The notes under the pieces were generated by a model, which did no database searches, had not been told where the DNA came from, and was given only the letters and a program-made list of their open reading frames with translations. The translations under genes and the position numbers were made by a program. Positions 27,225 to 36,371 of a stretch of DNA of 64,000 bases are shown piece after piece. Within the stretch, counting starts at the first letter, position 1, and the number at the start of each line of letters is the position of its first letter. The stretch is taken from NCBI GenBank assembly GCA_021296255.1, contig JAGWAU010000012.1, positions 1 to 64,000 of the forward strand, in the 5' to 3' direction. The stretch comes from Alphaproteobacteria bacterium. Its GTDB lineage: Bacteria > Pseudomonadota > Alphaproteobacteria > UBA2966.

Positions 27225-28139
27225 TCATGTCTTGTCTCCTTCAGCGGCGTTGGCGAAGTAAAGTCCGACGAAAATCAGCAGCAGGCTGATGAGGTGGAAC
27301 GGCTCGAACGTTTCATCAAGAAAGATCACGGCGAGGATCGCCGTGAAGAGCGGCGGCAGGAACAGGAACTGCCCGGCCCCCCGCGCACCCAACGCCTTGG
27401 CGCCCGCATTGAAGCAGGCGTAGGCGAGCACCGTGGGAAACACTCCGCAATAGGCGAGAAAGACGAGGTTGTCGGCGACCGGATCGAAACGCCAGGGAGA
27501 GAAGACGCCCGAGAAATAGATCGCCCCGCTGACGAGGAACGCCGGCGGAATCATGGCCCAGAGCAACGCGAGGGAATCGATGTCCGAAGGCCGATAGCGC
27601 AGCAGAATCGAGTAAACGGCCCAGACGACGATGCCGATCAGCATGACGACATCGCCGAGGACGAATTCGACCTGCAGCAGCGTTGAGAGGCGCCCTTGGG
27701 TGACCACGACGGCCACGCCGAGAAATCCGGAGACCATTCCCAGCACCATCCGCCAGGATACCGGATCCCGGAAGCAGAGCCACGAGAGCGCCACGATCCA
27801 GGCCGGCGTGGCCGTGTTGATGAGGGAGACATTGATCGATTTCGTCAGCCCGAGCGCGCCGTATAGGAACTGCGGAAACAGCCCGATCCCCAGGACCCCC
27901 AGCACCGTGATGATCCTCCAGTGCCGGAGGATGGCGCGCCGTTGGCGGATGACGGGCCGGACGGCCCAAGGCGTCAACAACGTGAACGCCATGACCCAGG
28001 CCCAGAACGCGAGACCGGTCGTGGGGACGTAAAAGCTGCCCGCGCGGCTGATCACGGCGTTGGCGCCCCAGAACAGCATGGAGCACGTCAGCAGAAAGCT
28101 TGGGAGCAGACGGCCCGCCCCTGAGGGGTCTGCGTTCAT
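27225..28139 (-). CDS. EamA/DMT-family permease
   Basis: Inner-membrane transporter of 304 residues with ten predicted helices in two EamA repeats. Examples are LLTCSMLFWGANAVISRAG at the start of repeat one and FVLGDVVMLIGIVVWAVYS at the start of repeat two. The family exports or imports amino acids and metabolites. ATG at 28139 is preferred; GTG at 28169 is possible. It is the last gene of a leftward series (GGT, oxidoreductase, dehydrogenase, hydratase, permease) and may move a substrate or product of those enzymes. Confidence 0.87.
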   Translation of the reverse strand: MNADPSGAGRLLPSFLLTCSMLFWGANAVISRAGSFYVPTTGLAFWAWVMAFTLLTPWAVRPVIRQRRAILRHWRIITVLGVLGIGLFPQFLYGALGLTKSINVSLINTATPAWIVALSWLCFRDPVSWRMVLGMVSGFLGVAVVVTQGRLSTLLQVEFVLGDVVMLIGIVVWAVYSILLRYRPSDIDSLALLWAMIPPAFLVSGAIYFSGVFSPWRFDPVADNLVFLAYCGVFPTVLAYACFNAGAKALGARGAGQFLFLPPLFTAILAVIFLDETFEPFHLISLLLIFVGLYFANAAEGDKT

Positions 28140-28247
28140 GGCCGGGACATAGCACACGGTGACGGCCACGCACCAAACATGGGGAACACGCCCTCCCGCC
28201 TGCGCGGCCGGGAGGAGAGAACGGTATTCGGAATCGAGTGCCGGCGC

Positions 28248-29054
28248 CTACTCGTGGGTCCAGACAGGCTTGCGTTTGCCGATGAACGCGTCGATGCCCT
28301 CGCCGGCGTCATGGAACATCATATTGCGCGCCATCTCTTCGCTCGCGCGCATGTACGCCGACTCCAGGTCCATCTCGAGCTGTTCGTAGAACACGCGCTT
28401 TCCGGCCTCGACGGCCGCCCGTGACTTGCCGAGGATGGAACGGCACAACCCCTCCAATGCATCGTCGAGTTCATCGGGCGGCGCCACACGGTTCACGAGG
28501 CCGGCCTTCCGGGCCTCCTCGGCGGACAAGAGGTCGCCGGTGAACAGCATCTCGAACGCCTTCTTGCGCTGCACGTCCCGGGCCACGGCGACACCGGGAG
28601 TCATGCAGAAAAGGCCGACGTTGATTCCGGAGGTGCCGAAGCGGGCGTCCGATGCGGCGACGGCGAGATCCGCATTGGCCACCAGCTGGCAGCCAGCCGC
28701 GGTGGCGATGCCGTGCACCCGCGCGATGACCGGTTGTGGCAGCCGCACCATGCTCAACATCATTCGGCTACATTTCTTGAACAGGAATTCGTAGTAGTCC
28801 CGCTCGGGCCGCGCCCGCATCTCCTTGAGATCGTGCCCCGCACAAAACGCTTTGCCAGCAGCCGCGAGCACGACGACGCGCACCGACTTGTCCTCGGCGA
28901 TGGCATCGAGCTGACCCTGCAGGGACCCCAGCATGTCTTCGGACAGAGAGTTGTATTGCTCGGGCCGATTGAGAGTCAGTCGCGCGATCCCGTCCGAGTC
29001 CGCGCGGAGCAGAATCGATTCGACAGGTGGCGAACTTTCGGTCCGTGTACTCAT
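28248..29054 (-). CDS. Enoyl-CoA hydratase/isomerase family protein
   Basis: Crotonase-fold protein of 268 residues. The oxyanion-hole segments are AFCAGHDLKEMRARP and GIATAAGCQLVANADLAVA. The catalytic region FGTSGINVGLFCMTPG lacks the paired glutamates of classical hydratases, as in many paralogues, so hydration is not assured. The start at 29054 matches the usual N-terminus; a frame reaching 29144 adds 30 arginine-rich residues of no known family. It is 86 bases downstream of a hydroxyacid dehydrogenase in the same direction. Confidence 0.87.
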   Translation of the reverse strand: MSTRTESSPPVESILLRADSDGIARLTLNRPEQYNSLSEDMLGSLQGQLDAIAEDKSVRVVVLAAAGKAFCAGHDLKEMRARPERDYYEFLFKKCSRMMLSMVRLPQPVIARVHGIATAAGCQLVANADLAVAASDARFGTSGINVGLFCMTPGVAVARDVQRKKAFEMLFTGDLLSAEEARKAGLVNRVAPPDELDDALEGLCRSILGKSRAAVEAGKRVFYEQLEMDLESAYMRASEEMARNMMFHDAGEGIDAFIGKRKPVWTHE

Positions 29055-29140
29055 GACCGTTTTCCGTGAATGCGAGCCTCGTTGCGGCTTAAGGTAGCTC
29101 CGGTACCGGGCAGCGGCAACCAACCGATCCGGATCAGGCC

Positions 29141-30037
29141 TCACGTGCTCTCGTCCAGTCTCCGTCCTCTGGCGATCCGCGACATGATCGTCAACTCTTC
29201 GTCAGCCCAGCCTTTGTCCATCGCCTCCTGAAACACCGCGGCGGTCTCCTCAAGGATCGGCGCCGGCAGCCCAACATGGTGAGCCAGATCCCTGGCCAAC
29301 TTCGCGTCTTTGGCGGAAACGGGCAACAGGCCCGCATTCGTCTTCTCGCCAGTTACGAGAGCCTCGGCGTAGCGCTCGAAGAACACGGAAAGACCGAGAG
29401 CCCTGGCTTCCATGACCAGACTGATGAACGAGTCCGTGTCGAGCCCCAGTCGCTCGCAGGTCACCAGCACCTCAGCCGTGAGTGCGGCATGCCCCATGCC
29501 GATACCGTTCTGAAGGATTTTCATCGTGTGGGCGACGCCCGTGCCACCGACGTACCGGTAGCCGCGACCCATCGCCCCCAGGAACGGAGCAACCGCCCCC
29601 ACGTATGCCTCCCCACCTGAAACCGCAAAATAGACGTCCCTCTCGTGGGCCTGCAGCGGGATGCCGAAGATCGGGGCTTCCAGGTGATGGATTCCGTGTC
29701 CGGCCAGCTGTCGCGCCAGCGACCGTGAAATCTCCGGAGCCATGGTGGAGCAGTCACAGGTCACCAGCCCGGCCGACCCGCCGAATACGACTCCGTCATC
29801 GCCCGTATAAGCGGCTTGGACGGCGCTTGCGGAAGGCAAGCACGTAAACACGACGGGCACCTGCGCGGCAACGTCGGACGGCGACGCGGCGACGATGACG
29901 CCTCCCAGCGCCTCGGCCTGCGCACGGATTTCGGCCTTCAGGTCGTACGCGGACACGGAGAAACCGGCTTTGGAGAGATTCGTGACCATGGGCAAGCCCA
30001 TCTGCCCCAACCCGATGAATCCCACATCACTGGCCAC
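29141..30037 (-). CDS. NAD-binding beta-hydroxyacid dehydrogenase (HIBADH family)
   Basis: A 298-residue oxidoreductase. The dinucleotide-binding motif is VGFIGLGQMGLPMVTNLSKAG, the substrate-binding turn VTCDCSTMAPEIS, and the catalytic lysine lies in HTMKILQNGIG. The family oxidises 3-hydroxyisobutyrate, tartronate semialdehyde and related acids. GTG at 30037 follows GAGGAG; the frame extends upstream without similarity. It sits between a Gfo/Idh oxidoreductase and an enoyl-CoA hydratase. A second member of the same family occurs at 35252-36160. Confidence 0.9.
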   Translation of the reverse strand: MASDVGFIGLGQMGLPMVTNLSKAGFSVSAYDLKAEIRAQAEALGGVIVAASPSDVAAQVPVVFTCLPSASAVQAAYTGDDGVVFGGSAGLVTCDCSTMAPEISRSLARQLAGHGIHHLEAPIFGIPLQAHERDVYFAVSGGEAYVGAVAPFLGAMGRGYRYVGGTGVAHTMKILQNGIGMGHAALTAEVLVTCERLGLDTDSFISLVMEARALGLSVFFERYAEALVTGEKTNAGLLPVSAKDAKLARDLAHHVGLPAPILEETAAVFQEAMDKGWADEELTIMSRIARGRRLDEST

Positions 30038-30135
30038 GGCGGTCTCCTCGGAATTGTCCGGTGACAATCGTGTCGTGCGGCTCCGTGTCGCGCCCCACCT
30101 TCGCCGTTGCCGCAACCATCGAGGACACGCCGTCC

Positions 30136-31194
30136 CTAACGGTCATAGCCCGCCTTCTCGAAGTAGGAGACCCTGACGCGGCCGCCGGACTCCGCCGCTT
30201 CGTATATGGCCTCGATGACGTGGAGGCCCGCGAGAGCGTCCCAAGCGGAAGCGTCGTCCGGCACGGCTCCCCGGACGATATCGAGCCAGTGGGCGTGGTG
30301 GCGGGCCCCGAAGGGGCGATCGTCGAGCTCCGGCACGTGCCAGTCCGAAATCCCGATGACGTCGGGGGCGTAGATCGCCAAGGGGCCGCGTTGCCCGCGC
30401 AGCAGCACCGTCCCCTTCTCGCCGTAGATCTCGACCAGAAACCGGTCGGTCCCCTTCTGCTCGCAGCCGGTGATCTCGTGATCCACGAGAATCCCGTTCT
30501 TCAGGCGATAGGTTGCGAAGGCGACATCCTCCAGCTCGACGCCGGTCACGACCTCGCCGTGGGGCAGCGTACGCTCACGCATCATGCACGCCGTCCGACC
30601 CGAAACGTCGTCGATGGGACCGAAGAGATGCTGAATCAGATCGATGCCGTGACTCGCCAGTGAGAAGACGACGCCACCGCTGACCACAGTCGGATCGTAA
30701 TACCAAGCCCAGATCGGACCCGAAGTCGCGTTCCGCACGCGCACGGTGTGGATGGGGCCGAACCTCCCGGACTTGATGAGGTCGCGGACGTAAACGACCT
30801 CTTCGAAGTAGCGGTGCATGTAACTCACTTGAAGGCTCACGCCCGCCCGGTCGGCCGCTGCTATGAGACGCTCGCAAGATCCGATGCTGTGCGCTACCGG
30901 CTTCTGGACCATCATGGCCTTACCCGCCTCCGCGGCCGCCACTCCGATCTCCTCGTGTAAATTCTCCGGGGTCAGGATCAATACCGCATCGATATCGTCC
31001 CGCTCCAATACGGCCCGGTAGTCGGTCTCGACTCCAGGAATTCCGTACTGTTCCGCCACCGGCGTGACCCGCTCCGCACGGCGCCCGCAGATGACCCGAA
31101 TGTCCGCGCCCCCGGCGGCCTGCAGACCACCGAGGTGATAGTGACTGATGTCGCCCGCACCGATCACGCCGACTCGCACCGTGCCGCCGTTCAT
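30136..31194 (-). CDS. Gfo/Idh/MocA-family oxidoreductase
   Basis: A 352-residue NAD(P)-dependent oxidoreductase. The Rossmann motif is VGVIGAGDISHYHLGGLQ. The lysine of the family E-K-P motif is kept in MMVQKPVAHS, with glutamine replacing glutamate. SHGIDLIQHLFG is the substrate-side histidine segment. Members act on sugars, inositols and sugar acids. ATG at 31194 is chosen because the fold starts there. Its gene is 69 bases downstream of the GGT homologue and 98 upstream of the HIBADH-type dehydrogenase. Confidence 0.9.
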   Translation of the reverse strand: MNGGTVRVGVIGAGDISHYHLGGLQAAGGADIRVICGRRAERVTPVAEQYGIPGVETDYRAVLERDDIDAVLILTPENLHEEIGVAAAEAGKAMMVQKPVAHSIGSCERLIAAADRAGVSLQVSYMHRYFEEVVYVRDLIKSGRFGPIHTVRVRNATSGPIWAWYYDPTVVSGGVVFSLASHGIDLIQHLFGPIDDVSGRTACMMRERTLPHGEVVTGVELEDVAFATYRLKNGILVDHEITGCEQKGTDRFLVEIYGEKGTVLLRGQRGPLAIYAPDVIGISDWHVPELDDRPFGARHHAHWLDIVRGAVPDDASAWDALAGLHVIEAIYEAAESGGRVRVSYFEKAGYDR

Positions 31195-31263
31195 CTCAGA
31201 TATCCCCGACGTGTACCGTTGGACCGAACATAGCCTCGCATCCGACAGGTCCGCCACCGACGA

Positions 31264-33030
31264 TCACCATCCGACGGCGTAGGCCGGGCGTCGGGCGTCC
31301 GCCCCGCCGGTGTGGATACCCGTCTCCAGGTCCTTGCGGATCATGCAGACGGCACCCGCCCGCCAGGTCCAATCCGGCCACCAGTCCACGTCGTGACCGT
31401 AGGACTCCAACGTGCTCGCGGTGGCCTCGTCGATGCGGCTCTCCAGCTTCACCTTGGCCGGCTGGCTGCCGTGGGGCTCGAACGAGTCGGGGAAGCTGTA
31501 CGTCGCGAACCGGGGCGCCTCGATGGCCTGTTGCGGGTTCATCCCCCACCGCACGACATTGAGGAAACACTGCAGCATCGCCTGTACCTGGACGTCCCCG
31601 CCCGGCGTACCGAAGGGCAGGATGAAGTCGCCCTCGCGGACGGCGAGCGCCGGGTTCGGCGTCAGGCGCGGCCGCTTGCCCGGTGCGACGGACGATGCGT
31701 GGTCCGGGTCGGCCCACGACTGAGACCCGCGCGAGGACGGGCAGAGGCCGGTACCCGGCACGACCGGCGTGTCGCTGGACGTATCGCTGGGAGTGGCGGA
31801 GAACACGTTGCCGTGGCGATCGGTAACGCAAACGTAGGACGTATCGAGTGCCGGCATCCCCGCGGCGTCTACCGGGATGTGAACGCCGGCGTGGCGCGGT
31901 CCCACGGCCGACATGGCCGACGGATCTCCGCCCGGAGGCATGTCGGGCCAAGCCTCTTCGGGCCGGATCAACTCGCGGCGGCGCCGGGTATAGTCATCCG
32001 ACAGCAGTCCCTCCATGGGTACGTTCACGAAACGGGGGTCGCCGTAGTAGTGGTGGCGGTCGGCAAAGGCGAGCTTGATGGCCTCGATCAGCGTGTGGAC
32101 GTAGGCCGGGGAGTTGTGACCCATGGCGCCGAGATCGAAACCGTCGAGCAATCGCAGCGCCTGGAGGAGCGCGGGACCCTGGCACCAGGGACCGCAGGCG
32201 TAGAGCCTCGTGCCGTCGTAGTCCACCGAGACTGGAGGCTCGATACCGACCCGGAAGTCCGCGAGGTCGCCCGCCCGCATCCAGCCACCGTTCTTCTCGT
32301 GGAACTTCACGATGGTGGCCGCGATATCACCCCGATAGAAGGCGTCGCGCGCGGCTTGAAGTCCCGCCTCGCGCCCCCGACCCGCGGCCGCGGTCTCCTC
32401 GTCCGCCATGTACTGCAGCGTGCGCCCGAGATCGCTCTGGACGAACAGGTCGCCCACGGCCGGCGGCTTGCCGCCGGGTAGGTAGATTTCCGCATTGGAA
32501 GACCAGCGCCGGTATTTCGCCTCATTGGCGCGGATCAGGTCCGACATGAGCGGGTACATGACGAACCCTTCGGAGGCGAACCGGATGGCGGCCGCCGCAA
32601 CCTCGGCGAAGCGCATCGTGCCGTACCGCTCGAGTGCCGTGATCCAAGCGTCGGGCGCGGCCGGCACCACGGTCCGCAGGATGCCCTCGGGAACGCGGGA
32701 GGCGTGTCTGCGTCGGAACAGATCCGGGTCCGTGGCCCCGGGCCAAGTGCCGAGGCCGCTGATCGTGACGACCTCGCATGATTTCGCGAGATACATGATG
32801 ATCGGCGCCACGCCGGCCACGTTGACCAGCTCGCTCTGCAGCACGCCGAGGGCGATCCCGCCGGCGCATCCGGCATCGATCGCATTGCCGCCGGCCTCAA
32901 GCACGTCGAAGGCGGCGTGGGCCGCGAGATAGTGACCGGCCACCGCCATGTGTCGCGTGCCCGCGACGGCCGGCCGCAACGTCGATAAGCCTTCCCGGGC
33001 ACCGGATTCGGTCAAACCGTCGATGGGCAT
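31264..33030 (-). CDS. Gamma-glutamyltranspeptidase-like Ntn hydrolase
   Basis: A 588-residue autoprocessing N-terminal-nucleophile hydrolase of the GGT family. T397 in PALDTSYVCVTDRHGN is the predicted cleavage site and nucleophile; classical GGT has T-T where this has T-S. The C-terminal FGTPGGDVQVQAMLQ is the other family signature. There is no signal peptide, so it is probably cytoplasmic, unlike E. coli Ggt. Such homologues may cleave gamma-glutamyl amides or act as acylases. It heads a leftward series of catabolic genes; the start follows AAGGAA. Confidence 0.88.
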   Translation of the reverse strand: MPIDGLTESGAREGLSTLRPAVAGTRHMAVAGHYLAAHAAFDVLEAGGNAIDAGCAGGIALGVLQSELVNVAGVAPIIMYLAKSCEVVTISGLGTWPGATDPDLFRRRHASRVPEGILRTVVPAAPDAWITALERYGTMRFAEVAAAAIRFASEGFVMYPLMSDLIRANEAKYRRWSSNAEIYLPGGKPPAVGDLFVQSDLGRTLQYMADEETAAAGRGREAGLQAARDAFYRGDIAATIVKFHEKNGGWMRAGDLADFRVGIEPPVSVDYDGTRLYACGPWCQGPALLQALRLLDGFDLGAMGHNSPAYVHTLIEAIKLAFADRHHYYGDPRFVNVPMEGLLSDDYTRRRRELIRPEEAWPDMPPGGDPSAMSAVGPRHAGVHIPVDAAGMPALDTSYVCVTDRHGNVFSATPSDTSSDTPVVPGTGLCPSSRGSQSWADPDHASSVAPGKRPRLTPNPALAVREGDFILPFGTPGGDVQVQAMLQCFLNVVRWGMNPQQAIEAPRFATYSFPDSFEPHGSQPAKVKLESRIDEATASTLESYGHDVDWWPDWTWRAGAVCMIRKDLETGIHTGGADARRPAYAVGW

Positions 33031-33129
33031 CGCTCGTTCCTTCGTTCCTGGCGGGGCCGGCGTTTCGCCGACAGCCGCCCTGTTATATTGCGGCAGGACA
33101 CCCGACCCGGCAAACCGACCAGGACCACC

Positions 33130-33969
33130 TTGTCCGTGTTCGAATTCCTGTCTCCCGGCACGACGCCCTTCGCGGATATCTCCTGGAGAGCGATCGGCAT
33201 CATCGGCCTGATCTATTTCGGTTCGTTCTTCGTGCGCGGAACGTTCGGGTTTGGCTCGGGCGTGCCGGCCATACTGCTCGGCTCATACATCCTCGAGCCG
33301 CATCACGCAGTGCTGCTGTTGCTCACCTGCTCGAGCATCAGCCACGCGCAGTTCATCGGACACGGCCTGCGGTACGCGGACTGGGGCGTCGCCAAGGTGA
33401 TTCTGATCTTCCTGATCCCCGGCGTTATCGGCGGCGTCTGGGTCTTCCGGGAGCTGAGCTCCGCCTGGCTCACACTCGTGCTCGGCGTCGTGATCTCCAT
33501 CATCGTGGCGATCAGTTTCACCGACATCATGAATAAGGTGTCCGCACGCACCGACATCCGCTCGCCTTGGATCGCCGGGGCACTGGCGACCTGTTCGGGA
33601 TGTATAGCGGGCGCCGTTGGCGCCGGCGCCAACTACCTGACGGCAGCATATCTCCGGCACGCCTGCCCGACCGCACATGAACTCCGCGCGACAGGGTTCA
33701 CCTTGAGCACGGTGTCGATCGTGGGACGGGTCGTCGTCACGTCGTTCGCGGGGCTGATCACCCCGCAGATGATTGCCGAGACGATCGTATTGGCACCCGT
33801 CGTGATCGCGGGCGGCTGGCTCGGGGCGCGGTTCTTCCGAGCACTACCCGGTGCCCGGTTCGATGTGGTGTTCCGGGTGTTCCTGCTGATGGTCTCGATC
33901 AGTGTCGTCGGAAAAGGGATCTGGCAGGTGGTTGACTTCGTTCAAATGGATGCAGGAAGCGGACCTTGA
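33130..33969 (+). CDS. TauE/SafE-family sulfite/anion exporter
   Basis: Inner-membrane protein of about 279 residues with eight hydrophobic segments. The first repeat contains FFVRGTFGFGSGVPAILL and the second GCIAGAVGAGANYLTAAYL, the paired glycine-rich motifs of the family. Members export sulfite, sulfoacetate or other organosulfur anions. TTG at 33130 with AGGA upstream is preferred; GTG at 33136 is possible. It is divergent from the GGT gene and has no sulfonate-metabolism neighbour, so the cargo is open. Confidence 0.85.
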   Translation: MSVFEFLSPGTTPFADISWRAIGIIGLIYFGSFFVRGTFGFGSGVPAILLGSYILEPHHAVLLLLTCSSISHAQFIGHGLRYADWGVAKVILIFLIPGVIGGVWVFRELSSAWLTLVLGVVISIIVAISFTDIMNKVSARTDIRSPWIAGALATCSGCIAGAVGAGANYLTAAYLRHACPTAHELRATGFTLSTVSIVGRVVVTSFAGLITPQMIAETIVLAPVVIAGGWLGARFFRALPGARFDVVFRVFLLMVSISVVGKGIWQVVDFVQMDAGSGP

Positions 33970-34253
33970 GGTAAGAGCGGGGTCGGTCCCATGAGGATGA
34001 CCTCGGAGAGGATGTATGGCAGCCGTCCGGGACCGAAATCTTCGACGCCCGACCTGGGACGTTGACGCAATCGTGAAGTAAATCCAATAGACATGACCCT
34101 AAGCTGTCACACTTGTTGGAACGTACGTCCCCCGCCGGCGCCGGCACGGAGGTGCCACGCGTCCGGAATTGCTATATCGTCCCCGCGCACCCACCTACCG
34201 GTGCGGCACACTGCAGTACGTCGCGACAGCCGAAGCATCGGATTGGAGAGTTC

Positions 34254-35219
34254 ATGTCGATTGACGCCGCAGAGAAAGAAGTTCCGCCACTCGATCCGGC
34301 CAAATTCCACGATCCGGAGGTCACCGCCGACGGATCGGCGCGAGCGAAGGTCGCGCTGAAAAGACTGGAGACGCTGTGGTTCAACACGGGCACGCTCTGC
34401 AACCTCACGTGCGTCAACTGCTACATCGAGTCGAGCCCGACCAACGACCGGCTCGTCCATATCACGGCGGAGGAGGTCCGGACCTACCTCGACGAGATCC
34501 GGCGTGACGACTGGGCAACCCGCGAGATCGGCTTCACGGGCGGCGAGCCGTTCATGAATCCGGAAATCATCGACTGCATGGAGGCGTGCCTATTCCAAGG
34601 GTTGGAAGTGCTGGTCCTGACCAACGGCATGCGGCCGATGACGAAGCGCCGGGACGAGCTATTGAGACTGAACGGGACGTACGGTCGCAAACTCAAGATC
34701 CGCGTATCGCTCGATCACTACACGCCGGCCCTCCACGAGCTGGAACGGGGAGCGTATAGCTGGGAGCGCACGCTACCAGGTCTCAAATGGCTATCCGAAC
34801 ATGGGTTCCACATCAGCGTGGCGGGGCGGACCCTGTGGGCGGAACCCGAAGACAGCTTGCGGGCCGGCTACGCCAAATTGTTCACGGTCGAGGATATCCG
34901 CGTGGACGCCTGGGACCAAGCGGAGCTCGTTCTCTTTCCCGAGATGGACGAGACCATCGACGTCCCCGAGATCACCGAGGCCTGCTGGGAGATCTTGGGC
35001 GTCGATCCGGACAACGTGATGTGCGCGACGTCGCGCATGGTGGTAAAGCGCAAGGGTGCCGACAGACCGGTCGTGCTGCCCTGCACGCTCCTACCCTATG
35101 ACACGGGCTTCGAGTTCGGCGAAACGCTCGCCGAAGCCACCGGCGACGTGGCCCTCAACCACCCCCACTGCGCCAAGTTCTGTGTCCTCGGCGGGGGTTC
35201 CTGCTCCATCGCGAAATAG
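34254..35219 (+). CDS. Radical SAM protein with extra cysteines
   Basis: A 321-residue radical S-adenosylmethionine enzyme. CNLTCVNC is the C-x3-C-x2-C motif for the catalytic [4Fe-4S] cluster, and FTGGEPFMNPE the SAM-contact GGE motif. The C-terminal third has further cysteines (VMCATSR, VLPCTLLP and AKFCVLGGGSCS at the end), suggesting an auxiliary cluster of twitch or SPASM type. The start at 34254 follows GGAGAG. No peptide precursor gene or partner was found on either side. I do not recognise the substrate. Confidence 0.85.
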   Translation: MSIDAAEKEVPPLDPAKFHDPEVTADGSARAKVALKRLETLWFNTGTLCNLTCVNCYIESSPTNDRLVHITAEEVRTYLDEIRRDDWATREIGFTGGEPFMNPEIIDCMEACLFQGLEVLVLTNGMRPMTKRRDELLRLNGTYGRKLKIRVSLDHYTPALHELERGAYSWERTLPGLKWLSEHGFHISVAGRTLWAEPEDSLRAGYAKLFTVEDIRVDAWDQAELVLFPEMDETIDVPEITEACWEILGVDPDNVMCATSRMVVKRKGADRPVVLPCTLLPYDTGFEFGETLAEATGDVALNHPHCAKFCVLGGGSCSIAK

Positions 35220-35251
35220 CGTACGGGGCGGGACCTCGGGCCGACCTCAAT

Positions 35252-36160
35252 TCACGGTCGACGCCGATCGAGGACCGGGTCCTCCACACCCACGGCTTCG
35301 CAAGCAGCGCTGACGATGGCCGAGAAGTCCTTGTCGGCGTACTTCGACCCCAACAGCTCGTCGTAGTGATCAAGCGCCAGGTCGGCAAGGGGCGTGTCCA
35401 CCCCGAGCTCATCCGCCAAGCGGATGCCGAGCGAGAGATCCTTGCGGGCGAGCCGCATGGCGAACCCCGGTTCGAGATCGCCCGAGAACATCTTCGACAG
35501 CCAGCCTGTGGTCAGGCAGCCATTGGTCGCGGTCGTGCCGGTGACCACCTGCCAGATGGTGTCGGCGGGCAAACCGGCCTTCATCGCCATGGAGAAGGCT
35601 TCGGCATTGGCCTTCGCGGTGATCATCGTAAGGAAGTTGTTCACGACCTTACAGCGAATCCCCGTGCCCGCCGGACCGCAATGGATGATGGTATCCCCCA
35701 TCGCCTCGAGAAGCGGCCGGACACGCTCCACGTCTTCAGCCTCACCACCAACCATGAACAGCGATGTGCCGGAGATCGCCTGAGGCGGGAGACCGCCCAC
35801 GGCCGCATCCACGAAAATCATGCCCGCGGCCTCGGCCGCCTCCGCGAGCGCATCGGTGTCCTTGGGATAGATCGTGCTCGTATCGAGCACGATCATCCCC
35901 GGACGGCCACTCTCGATGATGCCTCCGGACCCGGACACGACGTCCGTGACCTGCGGCGAGCCGGGCAGCATCGTGATGACGATGTCGCTGTTCTCCGATA
36001 CCTCAGCCACGCTTCCCGCACTCGAGGCACCGAGCTCGACGAGGGGTGGAACCTTGGACTGGTCGATGTCGAACACCGTAACCTCGAACCCCTTCTTCAG
36101 CAGATTGCTCGACATGGGTGTCCCCATGACACCCAAACCGATGTAGCCGACTCGTTCCAT
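35252..36160 (-). CDS. NAD-binding beta-hydroxyacid dehydrogenase (HIBADH family), second copy
   Basis: A 302-residue homologue of the 29141-30037 enzyme. The nucleotide site is GYIGLGVMGTPMSSNLLKKG, the catalytic lysine is in RCKVVNNFLTMITAKANAE, and the substrate loop is VLDTSTIYPKDTD. The two copies are clearly different proteins, so they likely serve different pathways. The start at 36160 lies eight bases after GGAGAG. It converges on the radical SAM gene with a 32-base gap. Substrate unassigned. Confidence 0.9.
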   Translation of the reverse strand: MERVGYIGLGVMGTPMSSNLLKKGFEVTVFDIDQSKVPPLVELGASSAGSVAEVSENSDIVITMLPGSPQVTDVVSGSGGIIESGRPGMIVLDTSTIYPKDTDALAEAAEAAGMIFVDAAVGGLPPQAISGTSLFMVGGEAEDVERVRPLLEAMGDTIIHCGPAGTGIRCKVVNNFLTMITAKANAEAFSMAMKAGLPADTIWQVVTGTTATNGCLTTGWLSKMFSGDLEPGFAMRLARKDLSLGIRLADELGVDTPLADLALDHYDELLGSKYADKDFSAIVSAACEAVGVEDPVLDRRRP

Positions 36161-36371
36161 GTTCCCGCTCTCCATCATCAGGTGAAATCCCGGTACCGGA
36201 TCATAGTCGAGAGCCCCAGGACCGCGAATCACCCCGGAGTCACCGTCGGTTGCCGCTCGCGAGGTGCTTGCCTAAATTTGTCGCGCCCAACCGTAGAGCG
36301 GAGTCGGTCGAGGAGTTTCATATGGAACGGCGATTCAACCAGTGCTGGCCGGAGCAGGCGGGACGTCGGAG

